From Variovorax sp. OV329 (GTDB lineage Bacteria > Pseudomonadota > Gammaproteobacteria > Burkholderiales > Burkholderiaceae_C): a stretch of 64,000 nt of DNA. The first letter of the stretch is position 1; each line of letters starts with the position of its first letter. Where the stretch lies: positions 100,239 through 164,238 of the forward strand of contig NZ_FOUG01000014.1 in NCBI RefSeq assembly GCF_900114785.1. The letters are read 5' to 3'. Made by a program: the position numbers and the translations under genes. Below, piece by piece: positions 1 through 8,766 of the stretch. The notes beneath the pieces were generated by a model, which was given only the letters and a program-made list of their open reading frames with translations, searched no databases and was not told the origin of the DNA.

Positions 1-61
1 CCAGGCTCGCCTACGAATTTCAAGAGACAACTGGGTCGCATCACTCCCTTCTCAGTGGGCG

Positions 62-1102
62 CTACTTGAACATGTATCCCAGCAAGACCCCTTCGGTCGA
101 CTTCGACGCATCGTTACGACCAACGGGCACAACAGTGCAGTCACCTTGCATCAGCTGAAGTCCATCGTGAATGCACGGTTGAACATAGTGGAACCAGGAA
201 AACAGGTCATGAAACGAGCGGACCCCTTCACTCTCGAGCAGGACCTTCGCTGACCATTGATGATTGACGAAGACCGGGAGCATGTACCTCCACGGCTTCT
301 TCGGGGAGATCTCGATGCGCCAATCAGCGCCTCGCAGGTGCATTCCGCTCTCGCCAGCAGCTGGCTGCGCACTCCCCGTGTATTTGATGGACGGGTCGTC
401 GAATCGCACAAACTCGTACGACTGCTTGGTGTGGACTGCCGTATCGAGCCTGAACTGAGGTGCGCATTCCCCAACCTTTCTCGCAGCCAGGAAAAGGTCG
501 CAACCCTGCTCAGGGTACTCCCGGCCTGTCTGCGCGACTCGGATCTCGAATCCGGCGTCTTCCAGCAACGAGATCCACTGATCCGGCGTGAAGAAATAAG
601 GATGCTCGGGATTTTCTTCCCACCCTAGAGGAATCGCGACCAGCAACTGTCCCCCGGGAACCAGCATTCGATTGAACTCCGAAAGCGTGGAATGGAGGTC
701 GAAGGAATGCTCGACACAATGGCTCGAGAAAATGCAGTCGAACGAGTTCGACTCAAACTCGAAGCGATCATTGAATCCTTCAGAGAGCTTTTCAGGATTG
801 AAGCCGAACTCTTCAGCCAGTCGCTTGGACCCGGCGACTGCCGAAGGGTCGACGTCACGATAGTGATAGTCGAAATCAAGGCTCTTCAAGAGCGTCAGAA
901 GGCGAGGAAAAAGATTCCCGCCGCCCACGTCGAGAACGCGGGCTCCCGTTGGCATGAATCGGATCGCCTCCTTCCAGCGATCGAGGTAAGCGTCATGTCG
1001 CCGCTCGATGTATGAGTTGACATCGCCCTCACGCGCCCTGACGCCCTCGTACCATTGCGAAGTCATCTTCGCTTGCCGTATCGCGAAAGTTTCTCGATCC
1101 AT
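62..1102 (-). CDS. SAM-dependent methyltransferase of the polysaccharide operon
   Basis: The protein has 346 residues. A class I SAM-methyltransferase fold occupies roughly residues 40-215, with the SAM-binding motif VLDVGGGN at about 56-63. It is followed by a DCIFSSHCVEHS segment typical of the Methyltransf_11 group. The last ~130 residues match nothing I recognise; they are rich in aromatics and may bind acceptor. It is the last visible gene of the minus-strand rhamnose/glycosyltransferase operon, 55 bp after the double glycosyltransferase, so a role in O- or N-methylation of a surface sugar is likely. That role is inferred from context; the fold is seen in the sequence. The base composition is lower in GC than the rest of the window, which fits an exchanged glycan locus. 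Confidence 0.8.
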   Translation of the reverse strand: MDRETFAIRQAKMTSQWYEGVRAREGDVNSYIERRHDAYLDRWKEAIRFMPTGARVLDVGGGNLFPRLLTLLKSLDFDYHYRDVDPSAVAGSKRLAEEFGFNPEKLSEGFNDRFEFESNSFDCIFSSHCVEHSFDLHSTLSEFNRMLVPGGQLLVAIPLGWEENPEHPYFFTPDQWISLLEDAGFEIRVAQTGREYPEQGCDLFLAARKVGECAPQFRLDTAVHTKQSYEFVRFDDPSIKYTGSAQPAAGESGMHLRGADWRIEISPKKPWRYMLPVFVNHQWSAKVLLESEGVRSFHDLFSWFHYVQPCIHDGLQLMQGDCTVVPVGRNDASKSTEGVLLGYMFK

Positions 1103-1157
1103 CCAATACTCCTTGATCTGCCACCTTACCGGCGCGACTTCCTGAGTCGCACGCTTG

Positions 1158-3377
1158 CTATCCAGCCACGGTCGCGCCGAGCGTTCGGGTCACCTCGAGA
1201 GCGAATTCATTGGCGAATTTTTCGGTGGTGAACCGCTCGCCATAGCGTTGACGCCCAGCTTCACCGAGTCTTGCTCTCAGTTCCGCGTCCTCGACCAGTC
1301 GTGCAATCGCTGCATAGAGTGCGTCGCGATCTCCAGGCGGTACAAGCAATCCAGTCTTGCCGCTTTCGACTACTTCAGGAATCCCGCCAACGTCGCACCC
1401 GATGCACGCCTTGCCAAAGCGCATCGCCTCAAGATAAATCAGGCCGAAACTCTCATAGCGACTGGGAGCAACAAAGATATCGCACTCTGCATAAGCCTGC
1501 TCGAGCGTTCCGTTGTCCACATGCCCGAGGAAGGTGATTCGGTCGAACCATTGGCTGTCGTGATATCGATTCTGGAAGATCTCGAAGTAGGTGAGGCCAC
1601 CTTCCGCCGGAATCGTGTTGTCTCCGATGCAAGTGATTCGAATCTCTTTGAACTTCTCGAACAGTTCAGGCAGGCAATCAAGGAACAGGTCCGCACCTTT
1701 TCTTCGCTCGAACCTGCCGACGAAGAGAATGTTGACGAACCCGTCCTTCAGCGATGCTTCCGCAATCAACGGCGAAGGCTCCTGTACGCCAAAAGGAAGC
1801 ACGCTCAGGCGGTCGGCGTCTACCTCGATCCCATAGGCCTGCTCAGTGTCTCGCAAGATTGCCTGCGTGCTCGCGAAGATGCGAGTCGAATGCCCCAGCG
1901 CCCAGGCTTCGGCGCGAATCATCTTCTTGACGTGCGCCTCATAGAACTCCTTGTTTGCCTTCCACTCTGGCTTCGAATCTTCCATGAGCTTGTAGCTCGT
2001 TACCAGGTACACGCCGGTCGCGTAGCGCTTCGAGGCGATGACGGCGGCCATGTCGAGATCCCAGATCGCGCCAATGACAAACTGGATCTTTCTGCGCGCA
2101 TTGACTCTGTCGATCTCCGCCAGAATCCGCCCAGATGCAAGCTTGAGGCTCCCGGGCATGTCGGGCATCGAATCCGGGCATGTGCTGGGGAGAGACGGAT
2201 CGGTGTCAGGGAGGCGGTGAACCCAAACCCCTGACTCGAAGTCGACCGTATGGTGTCGGCCTGGCTCTGCCTGGGTGATGACGGTCACCTCATGGCCGAA
2301 GCTTGCAAGGCGCTCAGCCAAGCTATTCATGAACACCGCAACTCCACCACAAGGACGTGGAGGGTATAGCGGCGTGACCAGAGCGATTCGGAGCCGCTCC
2401 CGGGCAGGCAGCAAGCCTGCAAACGGCTGCCAGGGCACGTGGTCGTGCGGGCCGATCAAGCGGCGGCACGGGTATTCGAACGCTTCAAGCACCCCCTTCT
2501 GGAATCCCGCCTCGATCTCCGCGAGAAGCTCGGCGTGCCGCGCGGTATCAATCATCTTTTCAGACAGATACCAATCCGTATGCCTCATCAGATTCTTTTT
2601 CTGCGACGCAATCTTCTCCATGCTGTGCAGGAGCTTGGTGGTCGGAGCAGCATTGCGCACGATGTAGTACGAAGTGCTGGCGATGATCTGGAGCCACGAC
2701 TTCACATTGCCGCTCTGCGTTCGGATGTGACTTGACGCATACTTGTGATGCACTTCCGCATCCGGGATCATCGCGACTCGGTAGCCTGCATCGACCATGC
2801 GAGCAAGCACGTCGGTTTCATCCAGGAAATACGCGTAGGCCTCGTCAAACCCCCCAACATCGATCAATGCGCTTCGGCGAAAGGACGAGTTCACGCCGAT
2901 CAGTCCCGGGAATTTATCGCCAGCCGGTCTGGAGTCGGGAACGTCGTCCGCGCATTCGATCAAGACCTCCGACGTGGAATCCCGGCTGCTGACGATGTAC
3001 TTGGTCTGGTAGTCCACACCGGTATGGTTTCTCACCCAGCCGCCAGCAGCCCCTACCCGCGGGTCTTCATAGGCGGTGACAAGGCGGTCCAGCCAATCGG
3101 GCTCCGGGACGCCATCGTCATCCGTAAAACATACGATGTCGCCCACGGCATTCTTGATGCCGACATTTCTGGACTTGCTGAGGTTTGCCTCCTCACACTT
3201 GCAGATCTTCACTTTCCCCTTCCAGTTTTCCAGAAGGTACTCCATCGTCCCATCCGTACTGGGGCCGTCCACCACAACCACCTCCAGCTCAGGGTAGCGC
3301 AGAAATTTCAGCGCCTCCATAGTTGTTGGCAGCGTGTGCATTCGATTCAAGGTATTGATGACCAGAGAAATTCTCAT
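1158..3377 (-). CDS. Two-domain glycosyltransferase (GT2 + GT4 fusion)
   Basis: This 739-residue protein carries two complete glycosyltransferase modules. Residues ~1-230 form a GT-A fold family 2 domain, opening with ISLVINTLNR and carrying the metal-binding DDD at 86-88. Residues ~326-735 form a GT-B family 4 domain, opening with RIALVTPLYPPRPCGGVAVF and carrying the nucleotide-sugar-binding E-x7-E segment (SRYESFGLIYLEAM). A linker of about 95 residues joins them. Fusions of this kind usually add two successive sugars to a growing polysaccharide. It lies between two methyltransferases, downstream of the dTDP-rhamnose genes, so rhamnose is a plausible donor; the donor and acceptor cannot be read from sequence. 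No signal peptide or membrane span is evident, so action at the inner face of the cytoplasmic membrane is expected. Confidence 0.88.
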   Translation of the reverse strand: MRISLVINTLNRMHTLPTTMEALKFLRYPELEVVVVDGPSTDGTMEYLLENWKGKVKICKCEEANLSKSRNVGIKNAVGDIVCFTDDDGVPEPDWLDRLVTAYEDPRVGAAGGWVRNHTGVDYQTKYIVSSRDSTSEVLIECADDVPDSRPAGDKFPGLIGVNSSFRRSALIDVGGFDEAYAYFLDETDVLARMVDAGYRVAMIPDAEVHHKYASSHIRTQSGNVKSWLQIIASTSYYIVRNAAPTTKLLHSMEKIASQKKNLMRHTDWYLSEKMIDTARHAELLAEIEAGFQKGVLEAFEYPCRRLIGPHDHVPWQPFAGLLPARERLRIALVTPLYPPRPCGGVAVFMNSLAERLASFGHEVTVITQAEPGRHHTVDFESGVWVHRLPDTDPSLPSTCPDSMPDMPGSLKLASGRILAEIDRVNARRKIQFVIGAIWDLDMAAVIASKRYATGVYLVTSYKLMEDSKPEWKANKEFYEAHVKKMIRAEAWALGHSTRIFASTQAILRDTEQAYGIEVDADRLSVLPFGVQEPSPLIAEASLKDGFVNILFVGRFERRKGADLFLDCLPELFEKFKEIRITCIGDNTIPAEGGLTYFEIFQNRYHDSQWFDRITFLGHVDNGTLEQAYAECDIFVAPSRYESFGLIYLEAMRFGKACIGCDVGGIPEVVESGKTGLLVPPGDRDALYAAIARLVEDAELRARLGEAGRQRYGERFTTEKFANEFALEVTRTLGATVAG

Positions 3378-3399
3378 TTTTTCCCCCTATGGATCCGGA

Positions 3400-4446
3400 T
3401 TATTTTTTTGCGTAGAGTTCAAATTCATAGCAATCCCCATTCCGCCGGGACGACGCCATGATCTCAACGTGCTGAAAGCCGACTTCTCGCAAAAGATTGG
3501 AAGCTGCCTCGGGCGTAAGCATCGTGAAATGGAAATCTCCCTCGTACTCCTGCCCACCAAACGTGACCTCCCTGAGCTCCTTAAAAGTGAATTCACCCCC
3601 CATGTAACCTTCGATCATGGCTTGAGAATTCGGTGCAATGAGAGTGAGGCTACCGCCAGCCTCCAGGAGACTAATCCAATGCGGAAGTACCGAATCCTTG
3701 AGCGACTGCAATGTGAAGTGTTCGACCAGGTGGGCGGCATAGATGGCGCTCACAGACGACGCGTCAAAAGGCAGCGCCGCAACGTCCGAAACCAGGTCGA
3801 CACCAGGCAGTTCTCGGTAGTCGACATTCACGTGGTCCGGTTTGGTAATGTGGCCGCATCCCAGATTAAGCTTGAGAGGATGCAGAGCGGCAATCCGCTC
3901 CTTATTCAGGAACCTTGGGCCGTCGAACGTGCTCTTTGTCTCGCCTGTACTTCGAAGTTGCCTTCTCAACTCGAACATCATTTCTTTTCTGATGAATTCA
4001 AGCCGAGATCGAAGATTGTCGTTGTCGGCACTCAGCCATTTGAGCCTTTCGTTCGCTTTGCTATTTTCCGAAACGAGCTCATCTGAGCGGTGTGCGAATT
4101 CGACGAGCTTTTCCTGTAGCGGCTGAATGTCGGCACGAACATGGCCAAGAATTTCGCCATTCAGCGAGCCTCGAATGGTGCCAAAAGCGATCTCGTGGCG
4201 CCTCAGCGACATTTCCATTCCACGGATCGCCGCGCCATAGCCATCCACGACCTCGCGAAGGTGTTCGCGAGCATTTAGGCCTTCAATTCTGCGGGAAATC
4301 TCATTCAATGCTCCCCGCATTTCGGCCAACTCGACTCTCGTCTGCGGCCCTCGCCACGCCGCCCCCAGGATCCGGACAAAACGCCCCACGAAAGGCAGTC
4401 CGGCGAGGAAACGAATATACTTTTTTGCAGCTTCGCGAAGATTCAT
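3400..4446 (-). CDS. Coiled-coil methyltransferase
   Basis: The protein has 348 residues. An N-terminal amphipathic/hydrophobic stretch (about 1-32) is followed by a long charged, heptad-like helical region (about 35-165) with many Glu, Arg and Leu. A C-terminal SAM-methyltransferase domain begins around residue 190 with LNLGCGH. The domain keeps the Asp-rich second motif (VNVDYRELPGVDLVSD) and the HLVEHF motif. It sits 53 bp downstream of rfbC and 22 bp upstream of the double glycosyltransferase in the same operon. A methyltransferase on a long coiled coil recalls chain-terminating enzymes of O-antigen synthesis such as WbdD, in which the coil acts as a length ruler; here that is inference, and no kinase domain is present. 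The alternative is a plain sugar methyltransferase with a membrane-tethering coil. Confidence 0.78.
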   Translation of the reverse strand: MNLREAAKKYIRFLAGLPFVGRFVRILGAAWRGPQTRVELAEMRGALNEISRRIEGLNAREHLREVVDGYGAAIRGMEMSLRRHEIAFGTIRGSLNGEILGHVRADIQPLQEKLVEFAHRSDELVSENSKANERLKWLSADNDNLRSRLEFIRKEMMFELRRQLRSTGETKSTFDGPRFLNKERIAALHPLKLNLGCGHITKPDHVNVDYRELPGVDLVSDVAALPFDASSVSAIYAAHLVEHFTLQSLKDSVLPHWISLLEAGGSLTLIAPNSQAMIEGYMGGEFTFKELREVTFGGQEYEGDFHFTMLTPEAASNLLREVGFQHVEIMASSRRNGDCYEFELYAKK

Positions 4447-4499
4447 TTGATTGTGCTACGTGATTATTTTTGAATGCGGGTGTAAAGATTAAAGAGCTA

Positions 4500-5048
4500 C
4501 TACGGAAACAACTGGACATCCTTCAGCATTACCCCATCCGAATCCTTGTCAGACAAACGATACGGCGTACCCAGGTCTGGCCAATCGATCGAGAGAGCCG
4601 GGTCGTTCCATGCGAGAACGCGCTCCAGGGAAGGCGCATAGAACCGCGTGGTCTTGTACTGAAAATCGGCAAACTCGCTAAGGACTAAGAACCCATGGGC
4701 AAAGCCCTCGGGAATCCACAATTGGCGATGAGTCGACGCCGCCAGCTCCACCGCGACCCATTTCCCGAATGTCGGCGAAGACTTCCGAAGATCAACGGCG
4801 ACATCGATGACTGACCCGAGCGATACCCGTACGAGTTTTCCTTGAGGCTCCTCGATCTGATAGTGCAGTCCGCGAAGAACCCCCTTTGCTGAGCGCGAAT
4901 GGTTGTCCTGCACGAACTCGACGCGCTGACCTACCGCCTCGTCGAACGCCTTCTTGTTGTAGCTCTCCATGAAGAAACCGCGCTCGTCGCCGAAGACTTT
5001 CGGCTCGAGGATCAGCACCTCCGGGATCGACGTGGGCGTGACTTTCAC
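4500..5048 (-). CDS. rfbC: dTDP-4-dehydrorhamnose 3,5-epimerase
   Basis: This 182-residue enzyme performs the third step of dTDP-L-rhamnose synthesis, epimerising dTDP-4-keto-6-deoxyglucose at C3 and C5. It has the family's usual length and cupin fold. Recognisable motifs are DERGFFMESY near residue 21, QDNHSRS, and RGLHYQ, in which His62 is the expected catalytic base. These are followed by the RQLWIPEGFAHGF segment. The start codon overlaps the stop of rfbA by 4 bases (ATGA), so the two are translationally coupled. It is cytoplasmic. The downstream gene follows after 53 bp. Confidence 0.97.
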   Translation of the reverse strand: MKVTPTSIPEVLILEPKVFGDERGFFMESYNKKAFDEAVGQRVEFVQDNHSRSAKGVLRGLHYQIEEPQGKLVRVSLGSVIDVAVDLRKSSPTFGKWVAVELAASTHRQLWIPEGFAHGFLVLSEFADFQYKTTRFYAPSLERVLAWNDPALSIDWPDLGTPYRLSDKDSDGVMLKDVQLFP

Positions 5049-5938
5049 GAGTGCAGTTCCTCCCCCAGGATTCGCATCAGGTACCGGCCGTACTCGTTCT
5101 TCAACAATGGCTGCGCCAACTTACCCAGCTGTTCGTCGTCAATGTAGCCATTGCGCCAAGCGATCTCCTCCGGGCAGGCGATCTTCAACCCCTGCCGGTG
5201 CTCCAGCGTGGCAATGAACTGCCCCGCTTCCAGCAGGCTCTCATGCGTGCCGGTGTCCAGCCAGGCAAAGCCGCGCTTCATGATCTGCACTTTCAGCTGT
5301 CGCTTGTCCAGATAGGCTTGGTTCACCGCGGTGATCTCGAGCTCTCCGCGCGCGCTGGGCTTGACCGCCTTGGCGATGTCGACCACCTGGTTGTCGTAGA
5401 AGTACAGCCCCGTCACGGCGTAGCTGCTCTTGGGCTTGGCCGGCTTCTCCTCGATGCTCCTGGCCTGGCCCCGGACGTCGAACTCCACCACGCCGTAGCG
5501 CTCCGGGTCCTGCACGTGGTAGGCGAACACAGTGGCGCCCCCCGCCTCGCCGTCCGCGGCCTTGAGGAGCGGCGACAGGTCATGGCCATAAAAGATGTTG
5601 TCGCCGAGCACCAGCGCGCTCGGGCTGCTTCCGATGAAGCTGTCGCCGATGATGAAGGCCTGCGCCAGCCCATCAGGGCTGGGCTGGACCGCGTACTGCA
5701 AGTGGATCCCCCACCGGCTGCCATCGCCCAACAACTGCTGGAAGCGAGGCGTGTCCTGCGGCGTGCTGATGATCAGGATGTCGCGCATTCCCGCGAGCAT
5801 CAGAGTGCTCAGCGGGTAGTAGATCATCGGCTTGTCGTACACCGGCAGCAACTGCTTGCTGATCGCCAGCGTGGCCGGGTGAAGCCGGGTGCCGGTGCCG
5901 CCGGCCAGGATGATGCCCCTGCGTTGTGGATTGCTCAT
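5045..5938 (-). CDS. rfbA: glucose-1-phosphate thymidylyltransferase
   Basis: This 297-residue nucleotidyltransferase makes dTDP-glucose from dTTP and glucose-1-phosphate, the entry step to dTDP-L-rhamnose. The N-terminal signature GIILAGGTGTRLHP and the SKQLLPVYDKPMIYYPLS segment that follows are diagnostic of RmlA. The sugar-binding region (EKPAKPKSSYAVTGLYFYD) and LDTGTHESLLEA are also present. Length is normal for the family. It is the third gene of an rfbBDAC operon, 31 bp after rfbD and overlapping rfbC by 4 bases. RmlA enzymes are normally feedback-inhibited by dTDP-rhamnose; nothing in this sequence argues against that. Confidence 0.97.
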   Translation of the reverse strand: MSNPQRRGIILAGGTGTRLHPATLAISKQLLPVYDKPMIYYPLSTLMLAGMRDILIISTPQDTPRFQQLLGDGSRWGIHLQYAVQPSPDGLAQAFIIGDSFIGSSPSALVLGDNIFYGHDLSPLLKAADGEAGGATVFAYHVQDPERYGVVEFDVRGQARSIEEKPAKPKSSYAVTGLYFYDNQVVDIAKAVKPSARGELEITAVNQAYLDKRQLKVQIMKRGFAWLDTGTHESLLEAGQFIATLEHRQGLKIACPEEIAWRNGYIDDEQLGKLAQPLLKNEYGRYLMRILGEELHS

Positions 5939-5969
5939 GACGTTGTCTTCGTTCTAGATGGAGTCGCCG

Positions 5970-6857
5970 TCATCCAAGCGTTTCGCTCAGCATGCGTGCC
6001 ACGCCTGTCTGCCAATGCGGCAGGGTCAGGCCAAAGGTTTGCCGCAGTTTCTCGGTGGAGAGGCGAGAGTTGTGCGGTCTGCGGGCCAGGGTCGGGAAAG
6101 CGCTAGTGGGCACGGCATCCACCGCAGTGGCCTTGAGCTCCACCCCGACAGCACGCGCCTGCGCCAGGACGAATCGCGCATAGCCGTTCCAGGTGGTCTC
6201 TCCCGCCGCGGCCAGGTGGTACATGCCGGCCTTTGCCGGGTCTCGCAGTGCCTCTCGAATCGCGTGCGCTGTGACATCCGCCAAAAGTTCGGCGCCAGTG
6301 GGCGCCCCGAACTGGTCGTCAATCACCAGCAGGCGATTGCGCTCCTTGGCCAAGCGCAGCATGGTCTTGGCGAAGTTGCCGCCTCGCGCCGCGTAGACCC
6401 AGCTGGTGCGAAAGATCAGGTGGCGCTCGCAGTGCAGCGCAACAAGCTGCTCGCCTTCGAGCTTGGTCTGCCCATACACGCTCAACGGGCCGGTCGCATC
6501 GTCTTCGCGCCAAGGCATGCTGCCGCTGCCGTCGAAGACATAGTCGGTCGAGAAGTGGACCATCCAGGCACCCACCTCCTGCGCTGCCGCCGCAAGCACG
6601 CCGGGTGCAGTGGCATTGAGCTTGCGCGCGAGCTCCGGCTCGCTCTCCGCCTTGTCAACTGCAGTGTGCGCTGCCGCATTCACGATCACCTGAGGCCGGA
6701 CCTCGCGCACGGTTTCCGCAAGCGCCTCAGGCGTGCTGAAGTCCGCGTGTTTCTCGGTGCTGTCGTGGTCCAGCGCGACCAGTTCACCCAGCGGCGCTAG
6801 GCTGCGCTGCAGTTCCCAACCCACCTGCCCGCCCTTGCCCAGCAGCAGAAGCTTCAT
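5970..6857 (-). CDS. rfbD: dTDP-4-dehydrorhamnose reductase
   Basis: This 295-residue reductase of the extended short-chain dehydrogenase family carries out the final NADPH-dependent step to dTDP-L-rhamnose. The N-terminal nucleotide-binding motif GKGGQVG is at residues 7-13. The catalytic pair is Tyr128 and Lys132 in YGQTKLEGE, with STDYVFDG at about 103-110. The start at 6857 was chosen because the Rossmann strand MKLLLLGKGG begins there and because it overlaps the rfbB stop by 4 bases (ATGA). A longer in-frame extension upstream would run into rfbB and carries no family features. Confidence 0.96.
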   Translation of the reverse strand: MKLLLLGKGGQVGWELQRSLAPLGELVALDHDSTEKHADFSTPEALAETVREVRPQVIVNAAAHTAVDKAESEPELARKLNATAPGVLAAAAQEVGAWMVHFSTDYVFDGSGSMPWREDDATGPLSVYGQTKLEGEQLVALHCERHLIFRTSWVYAARGGNFAKTMLRLAKERNRLLVIDDQFGAPTGAELLADVTAHAIREALRDPAKAGMYHLAAAGETTWNGYARFVLAQARAVGVELKATAVDAVPTSAFPTLARRPHNSRLSTEKLRQTFGLTLPHWQTGVARMLSETLG

Positions 6858-7933
6858 GCCGCACCCGCTCCAGCCGTCGTCGCGTACTGCTTGTGGACCC
6901 ACTCGAGGTATGCCCCGCTCTGCACATTGCGTACCCATTCGCCATTGGCCAAGTACCACTGCACCGTCTTACGGATGCCGGTATCGAAAGTCTCGGCCGG
7001 CTTCCACCCCAACTCACGTTCCAGCTTGCGAGCGTCGATGGCGTAGCGCCGGTCGTGGCCAGGCCGGTCGGTCACGTAGGTGATCTGCTGCGCGTAGGGC
7101 TTGCCGTCAGCTCGCGGCTCCAACTCGTCGAGCAGCGCACACACGGTCTTCACGATCTCGATGTTCGGCTTCTCGTTCCAGCCACCCACGTTGTAGGTCT
7201 CGCCTAGTTGCCCCCGTTCGAGCACGCGGCGAATCGCGCTGCAATGATCCTTCACGTAAAGCCAGTCCCTCACCTGCATGCCGTCGCCATACACGGGCAA
7301 CGGCTTGCCGGCCAGGGCGTTCACGATCATCAGCGGGATAAGCTTCTCGGGAAAATGGAAAGGCCCGTAGTTGTTGGAGCAATTGGTGGTGACCACCGGC
7401 AGGCCATAGGTGTGGTGCCACGCGCGCACCAGATGGTCACTGGCCGCCTTGCTGGCGGAGTAGGGGCTGTTGGGCTCGTACTTGCTCTCTTCGGTGAAGG
7501 CCGGATCGGAAGGCTTGAGCGAACCGTAGACCTCGTCGGTCGACACGTGCAGGATCCGGAAGGCGGCCTTGCGGTCGGCCGACAGGGCGTTCCAATAGCC
7601 GCGCACGCTTTCCAGCAGGCGGAAGGTGCCCACTACGTTGGTCTGCACGAAGTCCTCGGGGCCGTGAATGGACCGGTCCACATGCGACTCGGCCGCGAAG
7701 TTCACGACCGCACGCGGCTGGTGCTCGGCCAGTAGCCGGTCGACCAGCGCGCTGTCGCCGATGTCACCCTGCACGAAAACGTGCGCCGCGTTGTCCTTCA
7801 GGGAGGCCAGCGTCTCGAGGTTGCCGGCGTAGGTCAGCTTGTCGAGATTGACCACGCCCTCCTGCTGTTCAGCTACCCAGTCCAGCACGAAGTTGGCGCC
7901 GATGAAGCCTGCACCGCCAGTCACCAGAATCAT
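6854..7933 (-). CDS. rfbB: dTDP-glucose 4,6-dehydratase
   Basis: This 359-residue NAD-dependent dehydratase converts dTDP-glucose to dTDP-4-keto-6-deoxyglucose. The nucleotide-binding motif GGAGFIG is at residues 6-12. The catalytic STDEVYG is at 131-137, with Tyr158 and Lys162 in YSASK. The VRDWLYVKDH motif is also present. It is the first gene of the minus-strand operon. The open frame continues upstream to 8788, but the added residues are antisense to the phasin gene and precede the canonical MILVTGG start, so the start at 7933 is firm. An extended -10 promoter lies 58-86 bp upstream, facing away from the phasin gene. Confidence 0.97.
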   Translation of the reverse strand: MILVTGGAGFIGANFVLDWVAEQQEGVVNLDKLTYAGNLETLASLKDNAAHVFVQGDIGDSALVDRLLAEHQPRAVVNFAAESHVDRSIHGPEDFVQTNVVGTFRLLESVRGYWNALSADRKAAFRILHVSTDEVYGSLKPSDPAFTEESKYEPNSPYSASKAASDHLVRAWHHTYGLPVVTTNCSNNYGPFHFPEKLIPLMIVNALAGKPLPVYGDGMQVRDWLYVKDHCSAIRRVLERGQLGETYNVGGWNEKPNIEIVKTVCALLDELEPRADGKPYAQQITYVTDRPGHDRRYAIDARKLERELGWKPAETFDTGIRKTVQWYLANGEWVRNVQSGAYLEWVHKQYATTAGAGAA

Positions 7934-7990
7934 GTGAGTTTTCTCGTCCTTCTCGATTGAGCCTGCCGTCAAGAAGACAGGGAGCCAGGA

Positions 7991-8019
7991 ATTATCACAT
8001 CGAGGAAAACGTACCAAGA
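7991..8019 (-). promoter_or_regulatory. Putative sigma70 promoter of the rfb operon
   Basis: On the minus strand a -10 hexamer GATAAT (7991-7996) is preceded by TGT, which makes it an extended -10. A weak -35, TCTTGG (8014-8019), lies 17 bp upstream. It would start transcription about 50 nt before rfbB. It is back to back with the likely phasin promoter. Confidence 0.4.
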
Positions 8020-8026
8020 TGTAGTC

Positions 8027-8056
8027 TTGGCGCACGACTAAAGTAGCAGTCATAGT
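8027..8056 (+). promoter_or_regulatory. Putative promoter of the phasin gene
   Basis: A TTGGCG -35-like hexamer (8027-8032) and a CATAGT -10-like hexamer (8051-8056) are separated by 18 bp. They lie just upstream of a GGAGG ribosome-binding site and the phasin ATG at 8079. The match is moderate. Confidence 0.3.
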
Positions 8057-8078
8057 TCGTTCACTGGAGGACCCTGCC

Positions 8079-8630
8079 ATGGCCACCGACAAGGAAAATG
8101 ACAACCCCACCGACCGCATCAAGGACTCCGCCCAGCAAATCTGGCTGGCCGGCCTCGGCGCCTTCGCCAAGATGCAGGAAGAAGGCAGCAAGGCCTTCGA
8201 AGCCCTCGTGAAAGACGGCGCCGGCGTCCAGAAGAAAACCCAGCAGGCCGCCGGCGAAACGATGGCCCAGGCGCAGGCGCGCATGGCCAGTTTCGCCAGC
8301 GACTTCAACGCAAAAGCGGCCGGCGGCTGGGGCAAGCTGGAGAACATCTTCGAGGAGCGGGTGGCCCGCGCCCTCGAGAAGTTGGGCGTCCCCACCGCCA
8401 AGGACGTAGCCGCCCTGGAGGCGCGCATCGCTGCCCTCGAAGCGCAGTTGCAGCAGAAAGCCACCGAGGCGCCGCGACGCGCCAGCAGCGGCGGCGCCAG
8501 TGCCCGCAAATCCGCCACCCACAAGACCACCGCCGCCGCCGAAAGCGCAGCCGTAGTCGTCAAGCCATCGCGCCGCAACGCCGCATCGTCGTCGTCCTCC
8601 TCCGCCACCACCAGCAGCCGCAAGAAGTAG
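8079..8630 (+). CDS. PHA granule-associated phasin (PhaF/PhaI type)
   Basis: The protein has 183 residues. The N-terminal half matches the polyhydroxyalkanoate granule phasin family: a DSAQQIWLAGLGAFAKMQEEG segment near residue 17 and FEALVKDG are the family hallmarks. A short coiled coil (VAALEARIAALEAQL, about 125-140) follows, as expected for phasin oligomerisation. The tail (~145-183) is rich in Ser, Ala, Lys and Arg, a short version of the basic nucleoid-binding tail of PhaF. It would coat storage granules and perhaps help to partition them. A clear GGAGG site precedes the start. It is divergent from rfbB and followed by a TetR regulator in the same orientation. Confidence 0.9.
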   Translation: MATDKENDNPTDRIKDSAQQIWLAGLGAFAKMQEEGSKAFEALVKDGAGVQKKTQQAAGETMAQAQARMASFASDFNAKAAGGWGKLENIFEERVARALEKLGVPTAKDVAALEARIAALEAQLQQKATEAPRRASSGGASARKSATHKTTAAAESAAVVVKPSRRNAASSSSSSATTSSRKK

Positions 8631-8706
8631 GCACCCGCCTCGCGGACATGCCGAGCGCCCGGCTGCGACATATTCACCCCGCAGCCCATTTGGGCGCCCT
8701 TTGCGC

Positions 8707-8712
8707 TAGAGT
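8707..8712 (+). promoter_or_regulatory. -10-like TAGAGT before the TetR gene
   Basis: TAGAGT is followed by GCC, 54 nt before the start codon. It is one of several TANAGTGC elements in this window placed just ahead of transcription units; no good -35 is visible. Confidence 0.25.
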
Positions 8713-8766
8713 GCCCCGCAGGAGACAAACAAGAGACGATCGCACCGCCACACGTGCCCACAAGAC

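Noticed and set aside
1..61. Possible 3' end of another gene at the left edge
   Set aside because: The 61 bases are too short to show a frame or motif.
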